Source: Vigna angularis (Eukaryota > Streptophyta > Magnoliopsida > Fabales > Fabaceae). Taken from it: a stretch of 64,000 bases of DNA. The notes under the pieces were generated by a model. It had not been told where the DNA came from. It was given only the letters and a program-made list of their open reading frames with translations, and made no database searches. The DNA lies in contig NC_068979.1 in assembly GCF_016808095.1 (NCBI RefSeq), forward strand, positions 27,733,960 to 27,797,959. The letters are read 5' to 3'. Within the stretch, counting starts at the first letter, position 1. The number at the start of each line of letters is the position of its first letter. This document shows positions 46,691 through 58,900 of the stretch, piece after piece. The position numbers and the translations under genes are program-made.

Positions 46691-47280
46691 AAATATGAAA
46701 ACTTGTAAACGATGCCGTTTCTGTTTTCTTGTCATGTATAAACCTAAACGTCTATTTAGGTATTCCTGCAGGTAAGTTACTGTAGATTTATTGTTTTCTA
46801 CTATGGGAGACTTGACCACCATTTCTGCTACCCTACATTTGAACTTAAACTATCTCCGATGTTGGTTCTTATTATTGTTTGCATTTGAGAGTAACGACAT
46901 AATCTCCTTGTGTAGTGTGATTTATTCTACAAGAACATCCACAAAAGAGAATCCAAAAATTTGATGAAAAAGATTGACTAGTATTATATTTCAAACATGG
47001 TTGTGATTATTGACTTTAAATCATGATTTGGACTCAATCAGATGATTAAATTGTTTGATAGAAGGAATACAATATTGTTTACTAGAGATTGTCTAATAGT
47101 GTTGAAGTTAGTTAGATTGTCTATGTGTCCTATTATAATTGTCTAAAGAATTTTTCGTTGAATAGTCATAAAACCTTTTAATGTAAATAAAATACTTTCT
47201 TTCGATTTTATTCTTGTGTTTTTTTTTTCTTGTTATCATTGAAAATTCAACAAGGAAAAGAAAAAGAAAGTCTAGAAGTT
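46691..47280. other. Intergenic DNA, nothing recognised
   Basis: AT-rich. A purine-rich AGGAAAAGAAAAAGAAAG stretch near 47254 precedes the copia gag remnant. Confidence 0.5.
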
Positions 47281-47286
47281 TAAGTC

Positions 47287-47720
47287 ATGGTTACCAAGTT
47301 TAATATCAAGAAGTTTTTGAAGGAGAGTGAATTCAGAGTATGGAGAATTAAGATGGAGGTCATTGATATAATAAGGTTGTGTAGATGTTCTAAAGGTTGA
47401 GGTAAACATTCTAGCGTTTATATCATAGCATACTGACATGATCAATAAAGTTCAAAACCATAATTCAGTGTCTTGGTGATAAGGTAACGAGAGAAGTTGC
47501 TAAAGTGAAAACTATTGTGCCAACATGAGTCATTGTATATGACTAAGTCTTTGACACACAAACTATGTTTGAAGTAACATTTGTATTCAATCATGATGAT
47601 CAAGTCAAGAATAATGGTGGAACAAATAACTAATTTTAATAACATTATGGACAACATGGAAAACATTAAGGGTAAGCTTCAGTATAAGGTTTTACTTCTA
47701 AAGCCTAGCTTAAGATGTAT
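47287..47720 (+). pseudogene. Copia gag remnant
   Basis: Begins MVTKFNIKKFLKESEFRVWR, the typical Gag start of copia elements, then GDKVTREVAKVKTIVPT and a segment like SRIMVEQITNFNNIMDNMEN (the UBN2-type Gag core). Stops and frameshifts are present. No pol follows; LTR-like DNA begins near 47820. Confidence 0.78.
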
Positions 47721-47819
47721 AAACAATGTATATGTCAAGACAAGATCATTTAGTAAGACTTTATATCGTCTACCAACTTATGTTTTGAAATTTAACAAAT
47801 CATGTTTAACGAAATAACA

Positions 47820-48775
47820 TAATAAAATGAACCGTTTAGGATAAGATTGTTAAACGTTGTAATCATATTAACTTTATCCTAAACGTTCAACATCATTTAA
47901 ACGTAATAGAGTATCTTGCTTAAACACTTAAGTATAATGTATTAAATGCATATAAGTATAATACTTTTTTGTATGTTTTGTTGTGTTCTCTTTATCTATA
48001 CATATCACAAAGTACAAAACTTTTTCAAATGTTCTGCATTGGATCAAAAGAACATTAAGAGATAGAAAGATATTATGGGAATGTTTCTTCAAGTGCTATA
48101 TCTACAAAAATACATAGCATCTGACCTCGTACCAAAAGACTACTTACCTACAAGAAAGTCAATGCTTCTGAGTAACAGATATTTTTTTAAGAAGGCTATA
48201 TAAAGATGATTACATGAAGAGAAGATAAGAAGAATATACTTTGGATTTTATGTTGTCATTCTCTCTTAAGCTTTCATCGTCTAGCATTGTGTTTGAAAAA
48301 AAAAAGTTTATTACAAGTATTTAGATTTCTTTGTATTGAAAACTTATCCTTTATGAGAGTTATAATTTGTGTTTGTTTTGTAGAAACACTTTTATTGTGT
48401 TTATATATTCAGAAGTGAATTAAAATACTTGGTTATTTAACTCAGTGTAGTTAAACGGTCTAGTCAGCTAGACTATGATATACTAAGAGTGGTTAAACTC
48501 ATTGTAATATTTTGAAAGATTAATGAAACCCCTTAAAAGTGCTTAAGAGAGAACTGGACTTAGCTTAGTATGGAGCGAACTCGTATAAAAATAAGTTGTC
48601 TTATTTGCTTTCATTTTTAAAAGTTTTTCTAAACGCTCTTAGAAATACTTAAGTGTTTAACACCTATTTTAGGCTGTCCAACCCTTGCAAAAGCACTTAA
48701 ACACTTATTTGTGAAATTTTTTGAAAACTCTATTCAAATCCTCCCTTTCTAGAGTTTTTCATGTGTTTCAATATT
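47820..48775 (+). mobile_element. Copia (Sirevirus-like) LTR remnant
   Basis: Contains a 12-bp inverted repeat (CGTTTAGGATAA at 47833-47844 and its complement at 47874-47885), several GTTAAACG words, AGAGAACTGGACTTAGC, GGAGCGAACTCGTATAAAA and, near 48733, CTATTCAAATCCTCCCTTTC, parallel to 28521-28800. Ends are uncertain. Confidence 0.55.
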
Positions 48776-50611
48776 TTAAAGATTCTTTCCTACTTGGAAA
48801 GGACCAAACCATTATTTTGGACGAGGTGGAAACCTTAATAAGGTATAAAGAGCTTTAGAAGTTTCAAGTTTCAAGAGCTTAAGGAATATGAGTTCAAGGA
48901 AAAAGAAAGAAAAGGAAGATGTTAAAATTAGAAAACAACATAAGAAGGGAGGGTAGAACTGTATTTTGAAATCTTTGCAATTTTTCACATGTACCATTTG
49001 AGATGTTATATTAGATTATTTATATTGAACATTAGATGATCTAGAAAAAGTTTTGCAAGCTAAGTTTTAAACTTTCCTCATTCTTTTAATCAGTTCGACC
49101 TTTAAAGAAAAAGTCTAACACCATGTTATTTTGATTGAGTGCTTAAATATAACAAGTCTTAAAACATGAAGAAGTTGTGTTTAATAGACGTGTAAAAGTT
49201 TGCTTGATAGAGTATAGAGCACCATGAAGATTTTCACCACATCTAATAAGTGAATGATGATGCAAGGAATGTTTTCACCATCTATCTCAAGAGATTCAAG
49301 ATTCACTTAAATATCTCTTGGGATTCAAACTAAAGCTGTGAAATGTCTTACAACTTTGGACACAATCATATGTCAACTTTGGCTTAATTATTTATTCAAT
49401 ACGACACACATTTTTATCACTCTTTGAAGTAAAATGATATTGCCAACTACAAAAAAAAGTTGTGTAAAGAAAAGAAGAGAAATTAATGTTTTGTGAAACA
49501 TTCAATGCTTCTTAACCTCCAAGCTTGACAAATGATGGCAAAAAAAAGTAGAAGACATTCATTTGAGTTCAAAGCTACTCAATGGAAAAGGATTGCAACA
49601 TTTGTTTCTTCAATTATTTCTATATGAGTATGTGTAAACACTCTCTTTGAAGAAGATGATTAGATGAATAACCATTGCTTACAAGTGTCAAAACTTTACT
49701 GAATGTTTTCCTTGTCTAAAAAAGCTTTATAAGATCATTTTTTATGTTGTTTGAGCAAATCAATAAAGAAAACCTAAATCTTGTACACATCAAAAGACAC
49801 TACCTTCTTTAATGAGCATAAATTGTGATCTTTTGACCATAAAAGACATTGTAAATATCTTAAGTTAGGAGTGACTTGTTAAAAAATATTTAACTGAGTC
49901 ATAAGTGATTTGTGGAAAGAAAATACTTGAATGGGATCAACTAGGAATGATTGGGATTCAAAAGAATACGTAAACAAAATAAGCTAGAAATGTTTGAGCT
50001 GAAAGAAATCTTTATTTTACTTTACAAGATAGTCCCCTTACTAGGACTTGACTAGTTGGCTAAAAACTAGATGACTAGATGAACTCATAAAAAGAATAAG
50101 TATCTCTCGTTTCTTTAATATTTTTATATTGCATGTTATAATTGTTAAACTAACAAAAAGGATTAATGATTGCAATTGATCTTGCAAAAACATTTAATAG
50201 TTCACTTGACCTTCATTTGTAAATTGTTTGACTTTACATTTTAAAAATTCTTGTGAGGTTCCACTAATCCTATTCAAGATTACAATCGAGTACAAACCAC
50301 TCCTAATATACGCTGAGTATTCTAACCACTCTTGACCACTCTGCTATAGAGTTGACTATAGACAATATCCAATAGAAACCACTTTTTTAAATAAGCATTA
50401 TTTGTGAGTGTGCAAAACAATAGATAACACTTATTTAAGAAAAACGGTATCTAAAAGTAATTAATATTATTTTTTTAATTCATAATTTGAAATATACTCA
50501 TAAATATTATTTTTTAAAAGGGTTATCTATTATAACACAATACATAACTCTTTTTAAAAAAAACATTATTTATTGAGACACAATAGATAATTTTTTTTTA
50601 TAAGCATTATC
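48776..50611. other. Intergenic retroelement debris
   Basis: No gene. At 50205-50350 the minus strand carries the same LTR words as 28270-28560 and 48450-48560 (GATTAGTGGAACCTCAC, AGAGTGGTTAGAATACTCAG), so an inverted LTR fragment lies here. From 50390 to 50611 there are repeated AATAGATAA / CATTAT words of unknown origin. Confidence 0.5.
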
Positions 50612-50734
50612 TGTAAGACCCTAGAACCTCAAGAATTTACCAAGTTGTAAAAAGTTCAAGTTATAATGTAAAATGGAATGCTGTCAGGTTTGACATGGTT
50701 TACTATTTTAATTATAACTTTTTGTAGAAAATAT

Positions 50735-51020
50735 CAATTGAGTTGATTCTTGTTTTATTGGAAACTAGACTCAAATATCTTTAATTGGACATATAAATAT
50801 AAATTTTTGGACTACCGGGCTAGCTGCAGTAAAATTATTAAAACTCGGAAACGTTAATCACGCTCAGGTATGTTCAGTTTTGACCTATGATTACTGTTTT
50901 GCTTATTACTCTCTCTACCGAATTCCAATTGAGTTGATTCTTGTTTCATTGGAAACTAGACTCAAAGATCTTCAATTTGACTACTCATACGCATATTTTG
51001 GACTTCGGGAAGGGGTCTAA
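50735..51020. repeat. Two-unit ~191-bp direct repeat inside the long LTR
   Basis: CAATTGAGTTGATTCTTGTT with the following GGAAACTAGACTCAAA occurs at 50735 and again at 50926. Confidence 0.8.
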
Positions 51021-51680
51021 CTGAGCTGGGGAAAACGTGACAGTGTTGCTGTCTAGGGGCTAGCGTCCAACCTTAATTTTAGGTACATTTTTACAAGTTG
51101 CGATTTTTTTTGGAGTGGGTAGGTTGTGTTCTGCACTAGGAGAACATTTTGGAACCTTTGTAGACTTTCCTACCATGTTTTAGGGCTGAAAAAAAAATGG
51201 TTTAGGATGGTTCATTGGTTGTTTATTATTGCTAAGTACCAAGTGCATAGGTCCTTAGTTGTCTAAGGCATCTTCTTTAATTCCAAATCAGATTTGGAGT
51301 TTTGGGGGAGAGTAGAGAGGTCCTTGGTGGGAGGTGAACGAAAATCCTAAGTGTTCTAAGTGTGGAGACTGACTTGGTCTAGCAAGGAGGAGAAGAATTG
51401 CTCTCTTGGAAGAAGAGAGATTTAAGTTAGAATTTTCCTTGAAATTGAAAGTGAAAACAAGCAAAGGTGGTGGTCTAGAGGTATCAAGAGTGAAGAATTT
51501 CTTTCAAGGAGAAGAGGTAGGGGAGCTAATCCTTTCTTGATTATGATCATGAATATGAGTATGAATGTGTTAAAATTTGGTAATGGTAGTTATATATTGA
51601 CTTGTGTAAAATTTGGTTTTCATGATTATAATTTCTTATTTTCGAGTTGCTGTGGTGAAAAATTTCTATTAATTGTTTTC

Positions 51681-52560
51681 ACCGTTGGATTTAGCTAAAA
51701 TATTAGTATGTGAATCCTAAGACCTATTACTAAACTTTGACCGTTAGGATTTGAAAATAGAAGTCTGTACTTGGAGAAATAAATACTGCAAGTTTGAGTA
51801 AATTAGTTACCCTGTAGTTCTGTTACTAAGTTGTCTCGGTAAAAATATAGATTTTGACCTATTTAACAGTTAGCTCAACCTCAAAATTTGATATATGATT
51901 CTTAGGACATATTAATACAATTTGACCGATCGGATTTGTAATTGAAGGTCTATGTTTAGAGAAAGAAATTTCGAAAGTGTGAAACAATCGGATGAACACT
52001 GTATTGCTGTTCTTAAGCTATCATGGTACAAATTTCATATATATTTCATCTACCGTTAGATTGAGCCCAAATTTTAGTATGTAGTTCATAAGACATATTA
52101 AGTGATCTTGACCGTTCAGATTTGGAATTAGATGTCTGTGCTTAGAGGAATTCATTCCGCATTTTGAGTTTAACCGAGAACCACTTAAGTTTCTATCTCT
52201 GAGTTACCTCGGTAAAACCTCCATATCTACTTAGTTAACCGTTGGATTACCCTGAAATTTTAATATGTTGTTTCTAAACAATAGTGTCATACTTGGACCG
52301 TTCAGATTTTAAATCGGAGATACAGATTTATAGATATTAATTTCGTATCTTCTCAGGGATCTTAATATTGCTTAATTTATGTTTTTGGATCATTTATACA
52401 TAAATTATGATTTCCGTCTCATTAACCGTTGGATTGGACTGAAAATTTTACCATATGAGTTAAACATGTTGTTTATTAGTTTGATTGGTTCAGATCTGTA
52501 ATTAATGATATGAGTGAAGAGTAATATTTTCACGAAATAGTAAATTTATTTGTATTGGGT
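51681..52560. repeat. ~186-bp tandem repeat, about five diverged units, inside the long LTR
   Basis: The anchor ACCGTTGGAT (with variants) recurs at about 51681, 51866, 52051, 52238 and 52425. It is followed each time by AAATTTTAGTATGTN, a GACCGTTCAGATTT variant and a TCTCGGTAAAAAT variant. Spacing of 185-187 bp is close to nucleosome-repeat and plant satellite length. Confidence 0.85.
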
Positions 52561-52792
52561 AAAAACTTGGATAATTATATTCTTAAATTATATGTGTAGT
52601 TGTATTTTGGAGATTGGAGGATGAGTAATATAATATATTCTATATTAGAAAATTAAATTATATTGAATATTCTAAGTTGTAATAATTATTTGAGTTAAAT
52701 CATGAATTGTAAATAAGTTGATGGTAAATTTGGATGGGTGGTATAGGCATTATTGCCATAATTGTAAATCTGAAATTTTATTTATTTTCCTA

Positions 52793-53175
52793 CGACTTTG
52801 GTAAGTCGGGAGAGGAGAGGTTTGAAGTCGGACACTACTTTGGTAAGTAGGTGGGAAAATGAGAGGTGAATTTGACATAAACCGCACTGCTTTGGTAAGT
52901 AGGCGGAGTGTTCCACGCTATGCTACTTTGGTAAGTAGATAATATTACATTATTGTGCTACTTTGGTAAGTAGACAATATCACCTTGTTATACTACTTTG
53001 GTAAGTAGATCACCTCGTTAGATTACTTTGGTAAGTAGTCAGTATCACATGGTTATACTACTTTGGTAAGTAGATCACCTTGTTAGATTACTTTGGTAAG
53101 TAATCAGTATATCATGGTTATACTACTTTGGTAAGTAGACAGAAGGATTGTTGACTGCTGTGCTTTGGTAAGTAG
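52793..53175. repeat. CTTTGGTAAGTAG short tandem array, about eleven copies
   Basis: CTTTGGTAAGTAG or a close variant recurs with spacings of roughly 27-45 bp; spacers are semi-conserved (ATCACCTTGTTAGATTA). The repeated GGTAAGT also looks like a consensus 5' splice site. Confidence 0.85.
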
Positions 53176-53724
53176 GCAGATTAATAATATGTTGTATTGA
53201 CTCTAGTGAATCGACTGATGATTTTGACTGGAGAAATATTATAAAGTATCAGTGTAATAGTTGGTTTTTGAGTATGTTTGAGATGCATGTATTTGACTGA
53301 TTGCCACACTTGTGATGTTAGTAAGATTGTGGATGATGTATATTTCTTGAATTGGTTAGCTCACCCTATTGTTTGTGTTTGTGTATGTGAATGCAATGAT
53401 CGTATAATGTGTGATATTATACGGGAGCAGAAACTATTTCAGATGAATTAGCAGATGGTTCTGAAAATGCTTAGAAGATGAGAGATCTGCGGGGAAAAGG
53501 AGACATGGGGAATTTCTAAAATAGATCTATGTTTGAATTTCCGAACTGTGTGAAATTTTAAATTTCAGAAGTTTATGAACTGTGTGGACTTTTATTTTCA
53601 GAAGACTTGTGTTGTAATAAAGAACTTAATATTTTATGGGTGCTGAAATTTGTTAAAAAAAAAAATTACATATGTATTTTGTGGAAAATAAATTGTAACG
53701 CCTAAATCGGGGTGTTACACTATC

Positions 53725-54350
53725 TATTGGATCTATTCGGGGTTTAAAAAATTTTTGAAAAGAGGTTTTCAATTCCATACCCTATTTTAATAACTCTACA
53801 CATCATACTCCCATTAAATAATAGAAGCTACTACAAAATATTTTGATTCTATTTGAACAATTTTATCTACAATAACTTCTAGAAGAGAAAATTTTAATTA
53901 ATTTTTCAGTAAATTAAAATTAACTTTTGGATGAGTTCATTTGTAAAATCTATCTCATAGGTTTCTTTTATATTTTTATTTTTGATTTGCGTATAAGTTT
54001 TTTTTATATATAGATAAGTCCTTTATTTTTCTTTCTTGGTTGTCTTTACGGAGAAGTTTGTAGAAAAATAGTTTAAATTTAAAAAGAGACAATTTTGGTG
54101 TAACTTCAAATTATTTTCAAGTTTTTATGCAAATTTAACCTGAAACATGATTTTTAGCTTCTTAAATTGTTATGAATTTTCGTTTAGTATGAAATAAAGA
54201 CATTATTAACTTTTGGTCCTAAATATTTACCGACTTTGTATTTTATCTCAAAAAAGTATTTACTTATTTTTCCCTCCTGTTATTAGTTTCATTCTTTTAA
54301 GTTATTTTTAAAATATTTTTCATATATTTTTCTGGTATTTTTTTCTATCG

Positions 54351-54398
<48 letters not shown>

Positions 54399-57300
54399 AT
54401 GTGTGTGTTGAATGGCAGAGCTTACTGGAACAAGGGAGCTTTGGCCCTCTCAAATTTTTTTAACATACATAAAAATTAATATATATATATAAAATATTAA
54501 TTTTAATTATAGTATATTTGGCTCATTTAATTTGCATATATGTATAAATAAAATTTTGACACTCTAAAAATATTTTTAAGATCTGTCACTGTGTGTATAT
54601 GTTTATCGTCATATGATACATTATGCATAGATAATGTAATGACATGGACCAGATATTAAACAATCAAATTCAACGAGAAAAAAATAAGTATATGTTTATT
54701 AAAGATTAAATATAAAATTTGTAGTTTTTTTAAGAATAAAAATATATTTAAGCCGCCAACTTCTAATTTAGAGTAGTTTTAAAACTCTTTTCAGACAATT
54801 TTTTTTTTAATTTGAAAAGATCTTTTGAACTTTAAACATTAAAAAAGCAGAGTTAGTCAATTTTGTAATTGAAAAACTGGATTTATTTATCCACAAAGAA
54901 TTTCAATAACAATAATGTGGCATAAAAAGTTCGAACAACTCAAAGTAGAGAATAATGACGATAAAATGACAATGGATTCTTACTAGTTTGAAGTTGATGC
55001 TACTAAAGATGAAATTGTGAATATTTTAAGATATTACTTGTTCCATGAGTGCAAAAAATAGAATAAGAGATAGTGATAAATGAACTCAATAAGTCCTATA
55101 ATTAAAGTGATAGTCTTCAACGTCTACAAATTTGTACATGGTTTAAAAATGTTTTATTTTCTTAAATATGTTAATATAGTTATTTTAAGAATAATTCATA
55201 CAAATCATTAATTAATTTATCCTCTTCAATTTGTATATAATTGTATTTCTAGATCTATAATTATGAGTATTAATTCCTTATAAATATATTGTGATAATTA
55301 TTTGTAAAATGAATAATGTTCTACTCCTAAGTTAACAAAAATATTTTTTAACAAAACTATTTTTTTTTATTGAAGTAATTTTTTTATTGAACAATTCTAG
55401 ATGTAAGAATTGTTTGTAGTGAAAGTTTTCGTAAGAAGAATTGTAAGTATATCTTTTATGGTGAAACATATTTCTCTTCGAAGAAATATGCATTTAAGTT
55501 TCATATTAGATAGAGAAAATTGAACTCTTTATTAAAAAAACTAATAAACTTAATTTCTTAATGTTTTGAATTGAAGATAGAATCAATATTTTATGTGGAT
55601 TGAGTTTCTCTCATTATATTTTATTTTTTAATAAGTACTTTCAAAATATTCAAAACTAAAAGAATATAAAATATATCTATTAGAAAAATTAACAATGAAT
55701 AAAGAATATTAAACTTTTTCTTGACATGGTGTCAAAAGTCTATAGTTTATTCTAGTGATTGTCTATTTTAGTAGGTTCCCATAAAAGAAGAATGGAAAGA
55801 AGCTTCACATGGTATGTCTCAAGTATTATATAGTGAGTCATATTAATTTGATAAATAAGTTCAATTAATTTTGTTGGTCAAGTTAGATTCATTGGCATTC
55901 TTATAATCACTGATGTTGCAATAAGGAATGTAAAAATAATGAATTTTTAATTGGAAACAATTATAAAAACATTTTTGACTGAAAATATATTTTATAATAA
56001 AAACTATCAGTAAAAATGTGTTATTCCAAAATTGTACAAGATATACGCAGCCATTTATAAAAGAAAATAGGCATATCATAAACTGAATCATCGTTTTTGA
56101 AAAACACAATAGTAAACTATTATGCATATATAAAACGAAGCTTCTTTTCAATATTTTGTTTCTAATTGATTGAAACCACAAATACTATACATGTAACGTA
56201 AATAGTTAATGAAACGGCAAATTTTACATTAATAATATATAAAAATGAACTATTTAAAAATATTCAATATATTCGATTATTATTATGTTATGTTCTTGGA
56301 ATCTTTTCAAAATTGTTTCTAATAATTAATGATTTGAGATTGATTTGGCTGACTTATTATAAAGGGTTTATAAATCAATCTCTACTTTTCTGATTTGAAG
56401 AATTAGTGAAAGACAAGCTTTATAATTTTGTTATTAATTATTGTTTTCACTTTAAAAATACAATTATTATTATACAATAAGCATAGATGTTGGAGCATAT
56501 TTATGAGATCTTGTTCCCAAGAATTTTCATCCATAGAGTCTCAAAAGCTAAAGAAATTAAAGAAAAGTTGTGTGGATTTGATGCCATGTTAATTTATGGG
56601 TGGTTCTCAAAGAAGAATAAAGGATACTTCCTTCTTTGTTCATTTGAGTTAGATTATTCTCAAAGTATATGGTTCTTATGCTTTCTTAATTTCATATAAA
56701 CAATCATTATAGTTGCTTTGGTATGAAATGATGAAACAAAAACCTTTCTTGTGCTATATTTTACACCCTTTTCACATTTATGCTTCTCAATTCATTTGCC
56801 CTTATTAAGATGTATGAATGCATTTTTTCCATCTATTAATCCAAGCTCATTTTTATCCATTCAAATAGACTTGAATAAATTTTGGCAATAATTTACCAAT
56901 CTTTTTTGGGTGATTAATAAAATAGATAAATTTTAGTTTTAATAAAAAAACATTATTTTTAGTCCAAAATAACATAAAAATCTATTAGATACGAGGATAA
57001 AATTAAAAAAGTTTTAATTCTTCATTTGTCATCATTACTCGGCCGAAAAGAAAGAGCAACGTGTTCACTTGTGACGGAACAGGAATCCGTACTTTAGTCT
57101 CCACTATCATTATTCTCTTGTTATTGTAGTTTACTTTTTATTTTTTTTTAAATATTAATCCTATATTCTAATCATTATTTTCATACAAATATTTTAGCGA
57201 AATAAATTTATATATATATAAAATAAGATATAATTAAACAAAAAAGTATAATTAAGCTAGTGCTTTGTATAACTAGATAAATTAACTGATAGACTAAATT

Positions 57301-57607
57301 TCATGAAACGAAATATTATTTTGTCTTTTTTCATGTGTAAATAGTTAATTAACTTATTGTCCAGAAAAGAATGAGTAACTTGTTCACTTTGTTGTAATTT
57401 AATATCCACTGTATCATTATTTCCTTCATTTATTTTAAAAGTTATTGTAATTTTAAGAAAACCTAATTATATTTAATTATACTATGTAATTAACTATTTT
57501 TAGTTTTAACAAATCGTTATTATATTTGGTTATATTGCTATTTGACTCAGCAACCACATAAGTTAGATGAGAAGATATCTTTAATTTGATTATTTAAATA
57601 TTGTATT
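53725..57607. other. AT-rich intergenic DNA
   Basis: No gene recognised. A (TA)n run lies at 54352-54394. Around 57040-57120 and 57365-57440 a diverged direct duplication is visible (GAAAAGAA-GAG-AAC-TGTTCACTT, later CCACT-TATCATTATT). The small ORFs have no recognised family. Confidence 0.5.
54352..54394. repeat. (TA)n microsatellite
   Basis: About 21 TA units followed by TGTGTATGTGTG. Confidence 0.9.
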
Positions 57608-58288
57608 TAGTGTTGTCAAAATGAGTAACTAATCGATTCATTATGGGTTGGTCACTTAGTGAGTCAATCCAATCTGACTCACTTATTAGCGAGTCGAAAA
57701 AATTTAAATCTGACTCGACCCACCACGGATTGGTGGATTAAACGGGTTGACTCACTATTTCATATTAAAAAATTACAACTTTTTTGTAATTCAAATCTAA
57801 ATAAATTTTACTCTAAAATGATGTCAAACTCTTAAGAGAATTCAAAATAAAAAAGTACCATACAATCCAAATGTAATCCAAAAGAAAGTACAAAATGTGA
57901 ACAAATAAGTTTCTAATATTGATAATTTTTGTGTCACTTATCAATTTATAAGATTAGAGTCTTGAATGGATAAATCCATAATATTTTTCTCTCTTGAAAT
58001 ATTTTTTTATCCCCATCTACAATACAATAAAAAAAAGTGTTAATTACAATAAAAAAAGTGTTAACTAATAATATTGAAACACAAAATAATAAATAATTAA
58101 ATTAAATTAGGTGGGTTGGTAAGCTAACCCAATTCACCATGGGTTCAACCCGGATAAGCCAGGTTCTAAGTGGGTCGGGTTGAAAATTGACCCATATAAA
58201 AAAATTACATTTTTTTCAAATCCAATCCGGCTCGAACCCGTGGTTAGCCAGGTTGGTCCGCGGGTTCTAACCCATTTTGACAGCACTA
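57608..58288. mobile_element. Second, older copy of the hAT-type MITE family
   Basis: Ends TAGTGTTGTCAAAATG and CATTTTGACAGCACTA; it shares the GTCACTTAGTGAG, TTATTAGCGAG and GGGTTCAACCCG subterminal words with the MITE at 41833-42343. It is longer (681 bp) and AT-rich in the centre. A clear 8-bp target duplication is no longer visible. Confidence 0.8.
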
Positions 58289-58900
58289 AATATACCGTAT
58301 GGCTAGTCTTTTATAGGACCGAACTCCACCATCAGTCAGTCTCCTTCCGCAAGCACAATTAGTCTTTCTCAAACCAAGCTCCATCAATCTAGCCAGCCTC
58401 CCGTATAACGTAGCTTCTTAATAGTTTGGTATGCATCTATAGTAGCATGGTCGAGCTCCACAACAGTTTGACCAGCCTTTTCCACTGCAAGTTCCACAAC
58501 AGCTCGACCAACCCCTTTCACAACATGACCAAGCTCCACAACTTCTCAACCGGCTTGTTCAACAACCTGACCATTCCCTCCATGAGTTGAGCATCCTAAT
58601 GTCTATCCATCAATAGATTAACTCCTTAATACACATTAAGGTACGATTGCGTAACCATTAGGTCAGTAAAAGGTAAAGGTTCATCTCAACTATTATATAA
58701 AGGTCTCAAGTATGACTTTAAAGAAACATACACACAACATGCATCTTTAGTCATCTGGATGGTTACATATTAACTTAACTATCAGAGTGTCTTTCGCAAA
58801 TACCCTCCCACATGTTCTAGATGAGCGAAAGAAAGTGTAGCCAAGCTTCTCAACAGCTCGGCCAACCTCCTTAATAGTCAGTTCGATCTAATGAGGTCCA
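58289..58900 (+). mobile_element. Gypsy-like LTR remnant
   Basis: CTCGACCAACC-type words (58430-58600) resemble 20150-20630. They are followed by ATTATATAAAGGTCTCAAG (about 58690) and AACTTAACTATCAGAGTGTC then CTTTCGCAAATACCCTCCCA (about 58771-58812), the promoter core and end pattern of plant gypsy LTRs. The ends are not defined. Confidence 0.55.

Larger units (their letters stand above)
50607..53724 (+). mobile_element. Long (3.1 kb) solo-LTR candidate of a gypsy-type element
   Basis: Starts TGTAAGACCC at 50612 and ends GGGGTGTTACA at 53719, matching the TGTAA...TTACA ends of long LTRs in plant Ty3/gypsy (chromovirus-like) elements. It is flanked by TTATC (50607-50611) and CTATC (53720-53724), a 4/5 match for a target duplication. 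Two tandem-repeat arrays lie inside. No coding region is seen on either side, so it is either a solo LTR or one LTR of an element truncated elsewhere. Strand assigned from the usual TGTAAGACCC start. Confidence 0.62.

Noticed and set aside
52793..53175. Regularly spaced short repeats reminiscent of a CRISPR array
   Set aside because: Spacers are themselves related and short, repeats are not palindromic, there are no cas genes, and the context is a plant LTR.
56487..56699. 70-residue ORF (MLEHIYEILFPRIF...) considered as a gag or host gene fragment
   Set aside because: Only a faint resemblance to copia Gag cores; no conserved neighbours, splice sites or second supporting segment.
57600..58296. 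8-bp target duplication for the second MITE
   Set aside because: Flanks ATTGTATT and AATATACC do not match; the element is kept on its termini and internal similarity only.
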